From positions 429,596-493,595 of the forward strand of contig NZ_CANMCZ010000001.1 of NCBI RefSeq assembly GCF_947496485.1: a stretch of DNA of 64,000 nt. Direction: 5' to 3'. A model generated the notes under the pieces. The model searched no databases and was not told the DNA's origin. It saw only the letters and a list, made by a program, of their open reading frames with translations. The DNA is from an uncultured Winogradskyella sp. (GTDB lineage Bacteria > Bacteroidota > Bacteroidia > Flavobacteriales > Flavobacteriaceae). The position numbers were made by a program, and so were the translations under genes. This document shows positions 47,116-57,546 of this stretch, piece after piece; position 1 is the first letter of the stretch, and every line of letters starts with the position of its first letter.

Positions 47116-47550
47116 CTAATATGAATAGGTTAATGATTCTGGAAAATCTTCAATATTTAATAGTATTTCATTCGCTCCTTCTATTCTAAGAGGTGTTAGA
47201 TCGAATGATTGTTCTTTATTAAAAACTGCCAAACAAGCTTCATTATTAACCAAGGATAGTTTTAAATATCTCTGTGGAGGCAAGGACTCTGCTATATCTT
47301 CAGAATCTACCAAAGTTAATATCCAAGTACTGCCATCACAGCCACTTGAAGAGATATTCACAAGCAAACAGTCATCACTTATGTCTGCGCTAATCAAACT
47401 ATAAAAAGCAGATTCTACAGTTTGGTATGTTGAATTATCTACAACCACTAAATCATCGCAGTTACTTGTTACAAGATCATCTTCGTTACATTGAAAATTC
47501 ATTAATAACAAACCAAGCATTGAAAACGCTACTATTTTCCTGAAATTCAT
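47116..47550 (-). CDS. Hypothetical lipoprotein (144 aa)
   Basis: I do not recognise the family. The N-terminus MNFRKIVAFSMLGLLLMNFQC is a lipoprotein signal (Cys21), followed by acidic NEDD typical of surface export. The rest is small and beta-rich with two further cysteines that could pair (NCDDL, DDCLLVNISSSGCDGSTW). It starts 43 bases after the stop of the membrane protein at 47594 and has a terminator behind it, so the two may share a transcript. Confidence 0.7.
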   Translation of the reverse strand: MNFRKIVAFSMLGLLLMNFQCNEDDLVTSNCDDLVVVDNSTYQTVESAFYSLISADISDDCLLVNISSSGCDGSTWILTLVDSEDIAESLPPQRYLKLSLVNNEACLAVFNKEQSFDLTPLRIEGANEILLNIEDFPESLTYSY

Positions 47551-47593
47551 AAGGCTCTTTTATAATAAGATGTAAAAATCTAAAAAGGTTGCG

Positions 47594-48391
47594 CTAGAAT
47601 GTTGAATTTTCTTCAATCTGTAGTGTATCAGTTTCATCATCAAAACCAACAACATCTCTGTAAATAAGATATGGAGGTAAAAATGTAAAAGACATAGTAA
47701 CATATATACCTACAAAGCACATTAACATGCCTACAATACCAGCTAAGAAACCTGAAACTATCATCAAACCAAATGTTAAAAGCCATTTTCTATTGCCAAG
47801 ATCAAAGCTTAATTTTATAATTTCTGAGACCGATTTATCCGGATTAAAAGCATAGACTACAAACATATAAGTCAATGGTACAAAAGCATATATTAAGGGC
47901 AAGAAACATAATAAGGCGGCAATAAGAGTTATACCTACATATGCTAAACCTAATTTAATAGTTTTCCCTAGATAATGTTTTTTAAAGAAATAAAAATAAT
48001 CTTCTTTTCCCATTTGTTCTAAATCTTTCAACTTACATATTCTATAAAATCCAGCTTTCAGTCCCATTCCTAAAGCACTCATTGCCGCCATCAAGAATAT
48101 ATATAAAACGAACATAGAAATTGCTGCAATTGGGCTTAAGTCTGGCTGCGAGTAGGAGTTATAAGACCCATAATAATCATAAGAACTAGTATACGTATCT
48201 GCTAGCCCTAATACTAATAAAGGTATATACACAATCATTACTATTGGTATAGCTAAAACCATATTAAGTAATATAGTTACCAAACCATTTACCCAAGTTT
48301 TCTTAAATAATTCAATAGATTCATTAAATATGTTTCCGAAATCTAAATCTTTAGCATTTTGAATACGGCGTTGAATTTCTGTGATGTTCAT
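47594..48391 (-). CDS. Multi-pass membrane protein (265 aa), unknown function
   Basis: About six hydrophobic segments: 35-62, 88-118, 150-172, 174-190, 205-225 and 227-245. The N-terminal soluble part has DFGNIFNESIELFKKTWVNGL, and PDKSVSEIIKLSFDLGNRKWL lies between helices; this pattern is seen in glycerophosphoryl-diester-phosphodiesterase-like and DUF975-like membrane proteins, but I cannot assign it. Divergent from miaB. A -7 box TAATTTTG lies at 48451-48444. Confidence 0.75.
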   Translation of the reverse strand: MNITEIQRRIQNAKDLDFGNIFNESIELFKKTWVNGLVTILLNMVLAIPIVMIVYIPLLVLGLADTYTSSYDYYGSYNSYSQPDLSPIAAISMFVLYIFLMAAMSALGMGLKAGFYRICKLKDLEQMGKEDYFYFFKKHYLGKTIKLGLAYVGITLIAALLCFLPLIYAFVPLTYMFVVYAFNPDKSVSEIIKLSFDLGNRKWLLTFGLMIVSGFLAGIVGMLMCFVGIYVTMSFTFLPPYLIYRDVVGFDDETDTLQIEENSTF

Positions 48392-48443
48392 GTTTGATAA
48401 TTTTGGTTAGTACTTCAAAAGAAATCTTTTTTTATCAGATATT

Positions 48444-48451
48444 CAAAATTA
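48444..48451 (-). promoter_or_regulatory. Candidate -7 box of the 265-aa membrane protein gene
   Basis: TAATTTTG on the minus strand, perfect TAnnTTTG, 52 bases before the start at 48391. Confidence 0.4.
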
Positions 48452-48469
48452 AATAATTAAAACTGCCAC

Positions 48470-48502
48470 TTTGTCACAATCTCTAAAATAATATTATCTT
48501 TG
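48470..48502 (+). promoter_or_regulatory. Promoter of the miaB operon
   Basis: TTTG (48470-48473), 21 bases, TATCTTTG (48495-48502), perfect -33/-7 Bacteroidota elements. The miaB start follows about 48-60 bases later. Confidence 0.7.
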
Positions 48503-48549
48503 CATGCTTATTGAGCACAAGGTAATTTAAAGATAAAATTCTCATTTTC

Positions 48550-50007
48550 ATGGGAAATGTTATGGAAAAAATAATAGACGAAAACAAACAAGGCGAAACC
48601 TTAATCTTAGATAAAAAAGAAGGTAATCAAAGAAAGCTTTTTATTGAAAGTTATGGTTGTGCTATGAATTTTAGTGATAGTGAAATTGTAGCTTCCATTT
48701 TATCTGAGCAAGGTTTTAATACAACTCAAAAATTAGAAGAAGCAGACCTGGTCTTAGTCAACACTTGTTCTATTAGAGACAAAGCTGAGCAAACAGTTAG
48801 AAAACGATTGCAACAATACAATGCTGTAAAACGCACCAACCCGAAAATGAAAGTTGGAGTGTTAGGCTGTATGGCAGAACGCTTAAAAACAAAATTCTTA
48901 GAAGAGGAAAAGATTGTAGATTTAGTAGTAGGACCAGATGCTTATAAGGATTTACCTAATCTACTGGCAGAAGTTGATGAAGGTAGAGATGCTATAAATG
49001 TTGTGCTTTCTAAAGAGGAAACTTATGGCGATATTTCTCCTGTGCGATTAAATAGTAATGGAGTCACCGCATTTGTTTCTATAACTCGTGGTTGTGATAA
49101 TATGTGCACGTTCTGCGTTGTTCCCTTTACTCGTGGAAGAGAACGTAGTAGAGATCCACAAAGCATTATTGAAGAAATTAATGATTTATGGTCAAAAGGT
49201 TTTAAAGAAATTACGCTTTTGGGTCAGAATGTAGATAGCTATTTATGGTATGGTGGAGGACTTAAAAAGGATTTTGAAAAAGCCACGGATTTACAAAAAG
49301 CAACTGCTGTAAACTTTGCAAAATTATTAGAATTATCTGCAAAAGCGCAACCAAAAATGCGTATTCGTTTTTCTACATCTAATCCTCAGGATTTTACTAT
49401 GGATGTTATAGAAACCATGGCTAAATATGATAATATTTGTAAGCATATTCATTTGCCTGTGCAAAGTGGAAGCGACCGTATTTTAAAGGAAATGAATAGG
49501 CTTCATACACGTGAAGAATATTTTGAACTTATAGATAATATTAGACGTTTGATACCAGAATGTTCTATAAGTATGGATTTAATTGCAGGTTTCCCTACAG
49601 AAACAGAGCAAGATCATAAAGACACATTAAGCTTAATGGAATACGTAAAATACAGTTTTGGTTATATGTTCACCTACTCTGAGCGTCCAGGAACTATGGC
49701 TGGCCGCAAGATGGAAGATGATGTACCTGAAGTAGATAAAAAACGTCGTCTTAATGATATTGTACAATTACAAAGACAACATAGCGAATACAGAACACGT
49801 CAGCACTTAAATACCACTGTTGAAATTTTAATAGAAAAAGCATCAAAAAAATCTGACCAACAATGGTCTGGTAGAACATCAGATAGTATAGTTGCTGTGT
49901 TCCCTAAAGAACACTATAAAGTTGGTGACTTAGTAAACGTTTATATTACGGATTGTACAAGTGCTACACTAATTGGTGAGGCAGTAGGTTATTCTAAAAA
50001 GAATTAA
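48550..50007 (+). CDS. miaB: tRNA-2-methylthio-N6-dimethylallyladenosine synthase MiaB
   Basis: Radical-SAM methylthiotransferase acting on A37 of tRNAs. The N-terminal UPF0004 domain holds three cluster cysteines (C37 in YGCAMN, C73 in NTCSIRD, C107 in LGCMAE); the radical-SAM motif is C182-x3-C186-x2-C189 in [10 protein letters not shown]; a TRAM domain ends the protein. 485 residues. The ATG at 48562 ([10 protein letters not shown]) is a plausible alternative start and fits relatives better. Seven bases separate its stop from the sigma-54 activator. Confidence 0.96.
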   Translation: MGNVMEKIIDENKQGETLILDKKEGNQRKLFIESYGCAMNFSDSEIVASILSEQGFNTTQKLEEADLVLVNTCSIRDKAEQTVRKRLQQYNAVKRTNPKMKVGVLGCMAERLKTKFLEEEKIVDLVVGPDAYKDLPNLLAEVDEGRDAINVVLSKEETYGDISPVRLNSNGVTAFVSITRGCDNMCTFCVVPFTRGRERSRDPQSIIEEINDLWSKGFKEITLLGQNVDSYLWYGGGLKKDFEKATDLQKATAVNFAKLLELSAKAQPKMRIRFSTSNPQDFTMDVIETMAKYDNICKHIHLPVQSGSDRILKEMNRLHTREEYFELIDNIRRLIPECSISMDLIAGFPTETEQDHKDTLSLMEYVKYSFGYMFTYSERPGTMAGRKMEDDVPEVDKKRRLNDIVQLQRQHSEYRTRQHLNTTVEILIEKASKKSDQQWSGRTSDSIVAVFPKEHYKVGDLVNVYITDCTSATLIGEAVGYSKKN

Positions 50008-50014
50008 TTATAAT

Positions 50015-51280
50015 ATGGAATCCATTCAAGCCATAAAACAACGCTTCGGCATTATAGGAAATAATCCTAAGCTTAATCGTGCCATAGAAAAAGCAATACA
50101 AGTCGCACCAACCGATATTTCGGTGTTGGTTACTGGTGAAAGTGGTGTTGGTAAAGAGAGTATTCCTAAAATTATACATCAGTTATCGCATCGCAAGCAT
50201 GGCAAATACATTGCTGTAAACTGTGGTGCCATACCAGAAGGCACCATAGACAGTGAGCTATTCGGACACGAAAAAGGTGCTTTTACTGGTGCAACCTCAA
50301 CACGTTCTGGTTATTTTGAAGTGGCTGATGGAGGTACTATATTTTTAGATGAAGTTGGCGAATTACCTCTAACTACTCAGGTACGTTTATTAAGAGTTTT
50401 AGAAAATGGTGAATTTATTAAAGTGGGCTCCAGTAAGGTGCAGAAAACGGATGTTAGAATCGTAGCTGCAACAAACGTAAATATGTTTGAAGCCATTAAA
50501 AAAGAAAAATTCAGAGAAGATCTTTACTATCGTCTTAGTACTATAGATATTAACTTACCAGCATTAAGAGAACGTAAAGAAGATATCCATCTTTTATTTA
50601 GAAAATTTGCAAGTGACTTTGCCTTAAAATACAAAATGCCAACAGTAAAACTTACTGATGACGCTATTAGCCTACTTTTAAAATACAGATGGAATGGCAA
50701 CATACGTCAGTTGCGAAATGTTGCTGAACAAATATCAGTTTTAGAACAAACCAGAACTATAAATGCTGTTACGCTTCAAAATTATTTACCAAATACAGGA
50801 AGTAATTTACCAGCTGTAATTAATAATACTAAAGCCGAAAGTGATTTTAGTAGTGAGCGTGAGATTTTATATAAAGTTTTATTCGATATGAAGAGCGATC
50901 TCAATGATCTCAAAAAACTGACTATGGAGCTCATGAAAAATGGCAGTGTCTCTGATGTACAGAAAGATAATGAACACCTTATTCAGAAAATATACGGTGA
51001 TGATAAAACCGATGATTTTGAAACAGAAGTGGAAAACTTAGAAGTTTTATCTATTCCAGAAGCTAGCGAAGTCATTGAAGAAAACAATTCAGAGATTGAA
51101 GATAAATACCACTTTGCAGAAGAAATTGAAGAAGAGGAAACCTTATCTTTACATGATAAAGAATTAGAATTGATTAAAAAATCATTGGAGCGACACAAAG
51201 GAAAACGCAAATTAGCTGCTGCAGAGCTTGGAATTAGTGAACGCACATTGTACAGAAAAATAAAACAATTTGATCTTTAA
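50015..51280 (+). CDS. Sigma-54-dependent transcriptional activator without receiver domain
   Basis: 421 residues, AAA+ enhancer-binding protein. Walker A GESGVGKE (41-48, Val in place of the usual Thr), sigma-54 contact loop GAFTGA (88-93), Walker B GTIFLDEVGE (107-116), then a variable acidic linker and a C-terminal Fis-type helix-turn-helix (KRKLAAAELGISERTLYRKIKQ). There is almost no N-terminal regulatory domain, so control may act through the linker, a partner, or expression level. It lies between miaB and the lptE group in a tight operon. Targets unknown. Confidence 0.93.
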   Translation: MESIQAIKQRFGIIGNNPKLNRAIEKAIQVAPTDISVLVTGESGVGKESIPKIIHQLSHRKHGKYIAVNCGAIPEGTIDSELFGHEKGAFTGATSTRSGYFEVADGGTIFLDEVGELPLTTQVRLLRVLENGEFIKVGSSKVQKTDVRIVAATNVNMFEAIKKEKFREDLYYRLSTIDINLPALRERKEDIHLLFRKFASDFALKYKMPTVKLTDDAISLLLKYRWNGNIRQLRNVAEQISVLEQTRTINAVTLQNYLPNTGSNLPAVINNTKAESDFSSEREILYKVLFDMKSDLNDLKKLTMELMKNGSVSDVQKDNEHLIQKIYGDDKTDDFETEVENLEVLSIPEASEVIEENNSEIEDKYHFAEEIEEEETLSLHDKELELIKKSLERHKGKRKLAAAELGISERTLYRKIKQFDL

Positions 51281-51289
51281 GAAAAAATT

Positions 51290-51487
51290 ATGAAGGCAGT
51301 AGAAATATTTATGATTCGTAAATCGTTTAGACCTAATAGTTCTGAAGCTATCCGTATGGAAGCCGAAGATTTAATAAACGAAAAGCATTATAAAGGTTAC
51401 CGTCTTATCAATGTAGATTTTGACGTTGCGGATAATGCTGGTTATATTTATGCTTTTATAACAATGAAAAAGCCAAATACGTATTAA
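51290..51487 (+). CDS. Small conserved-looking protein, unknown (65 aa)
   Basis: Not recognised. Begins 9 bases after the activator stop and its stop codon touches the lptE start codon (TAA-ATG), which supports it as a real gene. Mixed alpha/beta composition (VEIFMIRKSFRPNSSEAIRMEAEDLINE, then RLINVDFDVADNAGYIYAFITMKK), no membrane segment or cysteine. Could be a small cytoplasmic regulator or adaptor; no function is claimed. Confidence 0.7.
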   Translation: MKAVEIFMIRKSFRPNSSEAIRMEAEDLINEKHYKGYRLINVDFDVADNAGYIYAFITMKKPNTY

Positions 51488-51991
51488 ATGAATAGATTCA
51501 AATATCTTTTTATCTTTCTCATTTGTCTTGCTATTACTAGTTGCAAGGTTAACTATTCATTTACAGGAATTACGGAAACACCAGAAACGTTTCAAGTTAA
51601 TTTCTTTCAAAACAATGCAGATTTAATAGAACCTGGTTTAGACCAATTATTCACTAATGAACTTCAAGATCTTATTGTAAATCAAACTAGTGCACAATTA
51701 ATAAATAGTGGCGGAGAAGTTATTTATGAAGGTGAAATTACAGAGTACAGAATCGCACCAATGACTGCTACAGCTCAAAACACAGCAGCCCAAAACCGAT
51801 TAACTATTAGTGTAAATGTGAGATACATTAACACAAAAGACGAAGAAAAAGATTTTGAAAAACCATTTTCTTTCTTTTTTGATTTTGATGCAGACGCTCA
51901 ATTAGTAGGAAGCTTAAAGGATACTGCTCACGAAGAAATTTTTGACCGTATAACACAAGATATTTTAAATGCGTCTTTAGCAGATTGGTAA
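51488..51991 (+). CDS. lptE: LPS assembly lipoprotein LptE-like
   Basis: 167 residues. Lipoprotein signal with LAITSC (Cys19) followed by KVNYSFTGI, the usual start of Bacteroidota LptE proteins. The fold is two helices packed on a sheet; visible are the helix PGLDQLFTNELQDLIVNQTSAQLINSGGEVIYEGEITEY and strands LTISVNVRYINTKDEEKDFEKPFSFFFDFD. LptE plugs the LptD barrel that inserts LPS into the outer membrane. Tight operon with its neighbours. Confidence 0.88.
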   Translation: MNRFKYLFIFLICLAITSCKVNYSFTGITETPETFQVNFFQNNADLIEPGLDQLFTNELQDLIVNQTSAQLINSGGEVIYEGEITEYRIAPMTATAQNTAAQNRLTISVNVRYINTKDEEKDFEKPFSFFFDFDADAQLVGSLKDTAHEEIFDRITQDILNASLADW

Positions 51992-51994
51992 ATT

Positions 51995-52921
51995 ATGCAG
52001 CTTCAAGAACTCACATATTTGTTACAACATCCCGAAGCAATTACAGCATCGCAGTCTAATGATTTAGCATTAAAAATAAATGAATATCCTTATTTTCAAC
52101 CTTTAAGAGCTTTATACCTCAAAGGTTTAAAGCAAAAAGAAAGTTACAAATACAACAATGCTCTAAAAATTACGGCTGCACATACAGCAGATCGCAGTGT
52201 TTTATTCGATTACATAACTTCAGATGTTTTCAATCAAAATGAGGTCTCAGAGCAAATCAAACAAAATTCAGAGGCAATAAAATCTATAGAAGTTAATGAA
52301 GTTGATGATATTTCAGTAAACAAAAGTGTTACCATAGATGATGCTTTAAAAGCGCACATTAAAGCTACCGAAGGTGTTTTAGATCCAGATTTATTTAAGG
52401 CTAAACCCATTCCTAAACCCCAATTTGAGACACCAAAGATCGAAGACTCAATCATTGCGGTTGATGTACAAAATATTACTCCAGAAAAGAAACTTAATAT
52501 TGGTAAGCCATTAGAGTTTGATAAATCTGAAAGTCATTCGTTTACTGAATGGCTAAAAATTACAAGTTTCAAACCTATTATTAGAGATGAAACCAAAATT
52601 AAAGTAGAAGATAAAACACCAAATACATCCACTACTCCACTAGAGAGTAAACTTGCCATTATAGATAAGTTCATAAGTGAGAATCCTAAAATAAAACCAA
52701 TCTCAGATAATGCCCCAAAACCTAAGTTAGTTAACAATGACGATGCTATTTCTGATAGCTTAATGACGGAAACTTTAGCGCGCATATATCTGGAGCAAAA
52801 AAACTATGATAAAGCCATTCAATCTTACAAGATTTTAAGTTTGAAATATCCAGAAAAAAGTAGTTTCTTTGCAAACCAAATTAAATGGGTAAAAGAATTA
52901 AAAGACAATAACACAATATAA
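51995..52921 (+). CDS. TPR-like cytoplasmic protein (308 aa)
   Basis: No signal peptide. Residues 1-75 form a helical start (YLLQHPEAITASQSNDLALKINEYPYFQPLRALYLKGLKQKESYKYNNALKITAAHTADRSVLFDYI); a long low-complexity Lys/Pro/Ile-rich middle follows; the end has one TPR-like pair (ETLARIYLEQKNYDKAIQSYKILSLKYPEKSSFFANQIKWVKEL). This layout between lptE and secG is familiar from Flavobacteriia, but the function is not known to me. Three bases after lptE and one base before secG. Confidence 0.8.
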   Translation: MQLQELTYLLQHPEAITASQSNDLALKINEYPYFQPLRALYLKGLKQKESYKYNNALKITAAHTADRSVLFDYITSDVFNQNEVSEQIKQNSEAIKSIEVNEVDDISVNKSVTIDDALKAHIKATEGVLDPDLFKAKPIPKPQFETPKIEDSIIAVDVQNITPEKKLNIGKPLEFDKSESHSFTEWLKITSFKPIIRDETKIKVEDKTPNTSTTPLESKLAIIDKFISENPKIKPISDNAPKPKLVNNDDAISDSLMTETLARIYLEQKNYDKAIQSYKILSLKYPEKSSFFANQIKWVKELKDNNTI

Positions 52922-52922
52922 A

Positions 52923-53273
52923 ATGGATACATCATTTATAGTATTTTTGGTATTAATCGTAGTCGTAGCATTTTTGCTAGTTGTAGTAATCATGGTACAG
53001 AATCCTAAAGGTGGAGGTTTATCATCATCATTTGGTGGTGGTGGCACACAACAAATGGGTGGTGTTAAGAAAACAGGAGATTTTTTAGATAAAAGTACTT
53101 GGTTTTTAGCAACAGCATTAATTGTTTTAATCTTAGCTTCTAATTTAACCATTGGATCTGGTGGAAGTACAGAATCAAAAGCTTTAGATACAGAAGAAGC
53201 TACTGAAATGCCTGCTTTACCTTCTGCAACTACTAACGAACCTGCAACAACAGAAGATACATCTGGAGAATAA
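52923..53273 (+). CDS. secG: Preprotein translocase subunit SecG
   Basis: 116 residues with two membrane helices (about 4-24 and 54-74) around the conserved cytoplasmic loop VQNPKGGGLSSSFGGGGTQQMGGVKKTGDFLDKSTW. SecG supports the SecYEG channel. The C-terminal 35 residues are an acidic Thr/Ala-rich tail common in Bacteroidota. Last gene of the miaB-secG operon, followed by a strong terminator. Confidence 0.94.
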   Translation: MDTSFIVFLVLIVVVAFLLVVVIMVQNPKGGGLSSSFGGGGTQQMGGVKKTGDFLDKSTWFLATALIVLILASNLTIGSGGSTESKALDTEEATEMPALPSATTNEPATTEDTSGE

Positions 53274-53302
53274 TAAGGTGTTATCTTTTCAATAAAAAAC
53301 AT

Positions 53303-53332
53303 AAAGCCAGCTTTTTTTAAGTTGGCTTTTTT
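53303..53332 (+). terminator. Terminator of the miaB-secG operon
   Basis: Stem AAAGCCAGC / GTTGGCTTT (one G-T) with a 9-base loop, followed by TTTTTT. Confidence 0.9.
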
Positions 53333-53359
53333 ATTCCATTTATTTGGTGGGTCTGAAAC

Positions 53360-53391
53360 TTTGTCAGTCACCAATCATTGGCATAATTTTC
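53360..53391 (+). promoter_or_regulatory. Candidate groESL promoter
   Basis: TTTG (53360-53363), 20 bases, TAATTTTC (53384-53391), one mismatch from TAnnTTTG. No CIRCE (HrcA) repeat was seen between here and groES. Confidence 0.4.
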
Positions 53392-53442
53392 GAAATACGC
53401 TTTAGCGTGAATTATTAATTAAACAACTAAAAATAAATTAAA

Positions 53443-53718
53443 ATGGCTTTAAACATTAAACCTTTAGCAGACCGAGTTCTTGTAGAACCTAAGGAAGCTG
53501 AAACCAAAACAGCTTCTGGTATTATTATTCCAGATAATGCAAAAGAAAAACCGCAAAAGGGAACTGTTGTTGCAATTGGCAACGGAACAAAAGATGAACC
53601 TTTAACAGTTAAAGTTGGTGACACTGTGCTTTACGGAAAGTATGGAGGAACTGAACTTAAACTGGAAGGAAAAGACTATTTAATGATGCGTGAGAGCGAT
53701 ATTCTGGCGATTATTTAA
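53443..53718 (+). CDS. groES: Co-chaperonin GroES
   Basis: 91 residues, lid of the GroEL chamber. The family start is [42 protein letters not shown], containing the mobile loop that docks on GroEL (about 17-32); the end is [13 protein letters not shown]. It precedes groEL by 107 bases, a gap that contains two palindromic repeats. Confidence 0.98.
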   Translation: MALNIKPLADRVLVEPKEAETKTASGIIIPDNAKEKPQKGTVVAIGNGTKDEPLTVKVGDTVLYGKYGGTELKLEGKDYLMMRESDILAII

Positions 53719-53723
53719 TTGTC

Positions 53724-53743
53724 ATTCCTGCGCAGGCAGGAAT
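53724..53743 (+). repeat. REP-like palindrome 1 between groES and groEL
   Basis: ATTCCTGC (53724-53731) and GCAGGAAT (53736-53743) around four bases. The core CCTGCGCAGG is itself a palindrome. It resembles short dispersed intergenic repeats found in flavobacterial genomes. Confidence 0.6.
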
Positions 53744-53774
53744 CTCATCAATCAAAACTAAATTTCTAAATTAA

Positions 53775-55457
<1,683 letters not shown>

Positions 55458-55526
55458 TGGCGAATCGCCGCAAATGAGTTATCTCACTCGTGCGAAATAT
55501 AACGCGTAGATAAGTATAATAATAGA

Positions 55527-55557
55527 AAAGCCTTTGATGAAAATCAAGGGCTTTTTG
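55527..55557 (+). terminator. Terminator after groEL
   Basis: Stem AGCCTTTGAT / ATCAAGGGCT (one wobble) with a 4-base loop, followed by TTTTGTTT. Confidence 0.88.
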
Positions 55558-55597
55558 TTTGGATTAAATTTCATAGCTTTATAAAAACTAACCCAAT

Positions 55598-56236
55598 ATG
55601 AAAAAAGAGATTCGGTACGCATTTGGTGAAATACTCATTGTTATTGTTGGTATTTCTATTGCATTCAGTATGAATAAATGTGCTGACAATAAAAAAGATG
55701 AGACTCTAAAAAATCAATATATAGAAAACATTAAAAGTGATATTAAGGTTGATAAAAAGAATCTCGAATCTAATGTTGAAAGTATAGGAAAGAAAATAGA
55801 AATTCTAAAGGAAGTATTACCTCTAATCAATACAGATAATCCAAAGAAAATGGCTGCAATTTACAAGGTCTATCCTGTATTTACCTCAACGGATTTTTTT
55901 CCTAAAGATGTGACATATCAGACAATGATAAATTCGGGGGACTTTAAACTAATAGACGACTTTGAATTAAAAGCAGCCATAGAAACACACTACTCTAATT
56001 ATAAAATAATGCTCAAAGATTATGAGCGTTTAAATATTATACACAAAGAATACTTAGGTAAATACATCATTAATAATGCGGATTACGATGCTATGAGACA
56101 AGGTAAATTTGGGTATAGTAATGAAAAACTATTTAAGAATATCCTTCAAAGTATTAGCGGTGCACTAACCATTAAAAAAAAGGCTTCCGAACTTGGAATT
56201 AAAAATTGTGACAGTCTATTAAAGATTTTAGAGTAG
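55598..56236 (+). CDS. DUF6090-like membrane-anchored protein
   Basis: 212 residues. The opening KKEIRYAFGEILIVIVGISIAFSMNKCAD is the single-helix signature of the DUF6090 family common in Flavobacteriia, although the usual longer N-terminal lead is missing. The rest is a helical periplasmic part (NQYIENIKSDIKVDKKNLESNVESIGKKIEILKEVLPLI...YQTMINSGDFKLIDDFELKAAIETHYSNY). Function unknown. It lies directly before the inverted-repeat-bounded unit at 56248-57642. Confidence 0.75.
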   Translation: MKKEIRYAFGEILIVIVGISIAFSMNKCADNKKDETLKNQYIENIKSDIKVDKKNLESNVESIGKKIEILKEVLPLINTDNPKKMAAIYKVYPVFTSTDFFPKDVTYQTMINSGDFKLIDDFELKAAIETHYSNYKIMLKDYERLNIIHKEYLGKYIINNADYDAMRQGKFGYSNEKLFKNILQSISGALTIKKKASELGIKNCDSLLKILE

Positions 56237-56376
56237 AAATGTAGAGGTTCGTTAACAATTAGGTGTATGGTTAGTTGCGTGGTTAAGCACCTAATTTAGC
56301 AAATAAATCACAGATAGAATATTCCGCAGGAATGTTCGTAAGTCGCCAGTGACCAAGCAATTAATTATACACGGTG

Positions 56377-57018
56377 TTACCACACGTTTTTTATTTCCGC
56401 TTCATATTTATATGGGTTTTCTCGCTTAGTTTGGCCATCGTGGTAGATTAAAAATTCTACTTTGTTTTTATCTAAAACTAAAGTTTCTATCTTAATAATC
56501 CCAGTTACGCAAAAGTTATTTCCAAGGTTTCGTTGTTTGTCAAAAATCAAGAATGTTGATTCTGTAATCACTAAACTTTCTGAACAAGGTAAAATCCCAT
56601 CATCTCGAATTTCCACGCTGTAATTTTCATTAATTTTAGATTTTACTAAAGATGGTTGGAATGGCATAGCTATTAAATACAATATTGCGATTGGTCCTTC
56701 CATAATTGGACTTAAAATTCCTAAAATGAATATAGGTATGGTTAAAATACCACTTAAATTTTTATAAAGACTGTTTTTGGTTAATCCGTAAAGCAAGATA
56801 GTTGAAATTAAAAAAACAAGTCCGATTGTTGGTATAGTATATTTTCCTTTTAATCTGAAATCAAAAAGTAAAAGTATAATACAAATAACAATTCCCACTA
56901 AAGAGTAAAATGAGATTTTTCTCATGATTTTTTCCAGTTTCGGAAAATTTACTTTCTTAATAATTAAAAATAAATTGATTACTAATGCTATTATAATTAA
57001 AACTAAAAACGTCGTCAT
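56377..57018 (-). CDS. Hypothetical membrane protein (213 aa) in the cassette
   Basis: Not recognised. About five membrane segments (2-20, 33-52, 63-82, 90-107, 110-125), then a soluble C-terminal part with NYSVEIRDDGILPCSESLVITESTFLIFDKQRNLG and a short strand-rich end. The base composition is very AT-rich. Its stop codon overlaps the inner inverted repeat. It starts 3 bases after the lipoprotein gene stop, so the two form a small operon. Perhaps a paired membrane/lipoprotein system; no function is claimed. Confidence 0.65.
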   Translation of the reverse strand: MTTFLVLIIIALVINLFLIIKKVNFPKLEKIMRKISFYSLVGIVICIILLLFDFRLKGKYTIPTIGLVFLISTILLYGLTKNSLYKNLSGILTIPIFILGILSPIMEGPIAILYLIAMPFQPSLVKSKINENYSVEIRDDGILPCSESLVITESTFLIFDKQRNLGNNFCVTGIIKIETLVLDKNKVEFLIYHDGQTKRENPYKYEAEIKNVW

Positions 57019-57021
57019 TTC

Positions 57022-57546
57022 TCAAATGTTTTGGGAATAATTTTTACTTGTCTCGTTTTTAAATTCTTTATCCAATTTTTTTAATTGTTTAATTATTCCA
57101 TCATTGTTGTTTTCTTTGAAATATAGTTCAAAAAGTGGTAGAACCTTATCTTTCCCAATCATAAAATGAGTTGTTGAAAAATCTTTTTCTTTTGTTTTTC
57201 CGAATATGTTTTTAATGTATTCTTTATAATGATGTCCAACAAGAAACATCTGTAGTTTTTCAGAATTGTCAGAAGTTGCATAAAGAGCAACCCATAAAAT
57301 GGTGTTTTTTTTATAAACCGATATTGTCGGATTAGCTGGATAACTATCCCAATCTATATCTTTAAACTCTGTTTTAAACTTATTATAGTCTATTAGTTGC
57401 TTATCAGTAGTAGTTCCTGAATTATTTTCAAGGTCATTTGGTGCATAGATATCATAATAATACTCGTCTTTCAATTCTTTTTGTTTTTTATCATTACATG
57501 AATATAGTCCAATAACTGTTAGTATTGTAAAGATGGTTTTCTTCAT
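57022..57546 (-). CDS. Hypothetical lipoprotein (174 aa) in the cassette
   Basis: Lipoprotein signal MKKTIFTILTVIGLYSC (Cys17). The body is mostly polar with KFKTEFKDIDWDSYPANPTISVYKKNTILWVALYATSDNSEKLQMFLVGHHYK, and ends in a lysine-rich helix. I do not recognise the family. First gene of the two-gene unit, 38 bases inside the right inner inverted repeat. Confidence 0.65.
   Translation of the reverse strand: MKKTIFTILTVIGLYSCNDKKQKELKDEYYYDIYAPNDLENNSGTTTDKQLIDYNKFKTEFKDIDWDSYPANPTISVYKKNTILWVALYATSDNSEKLQMFLVGHHYKEYIKNIFGKTKEKDFSTTHFMIGKDKVLPLFELYFKENNNDGIIKQLKKLDKEFKNETSKNYSQNI

Noticed and set aside
53360..53442. CIRCE/HrcA operator before groES
   Set aside because: No TTAGCACTC-N9-GAGTGCTAA-like repeat is present.
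56248..56385. Integron attC site
   Set aside because: The flank is palindromic, but the expected RYYYAAC/GTTRRRY core pair is not present and no integrase is in view; left as a generic cassette-like end.
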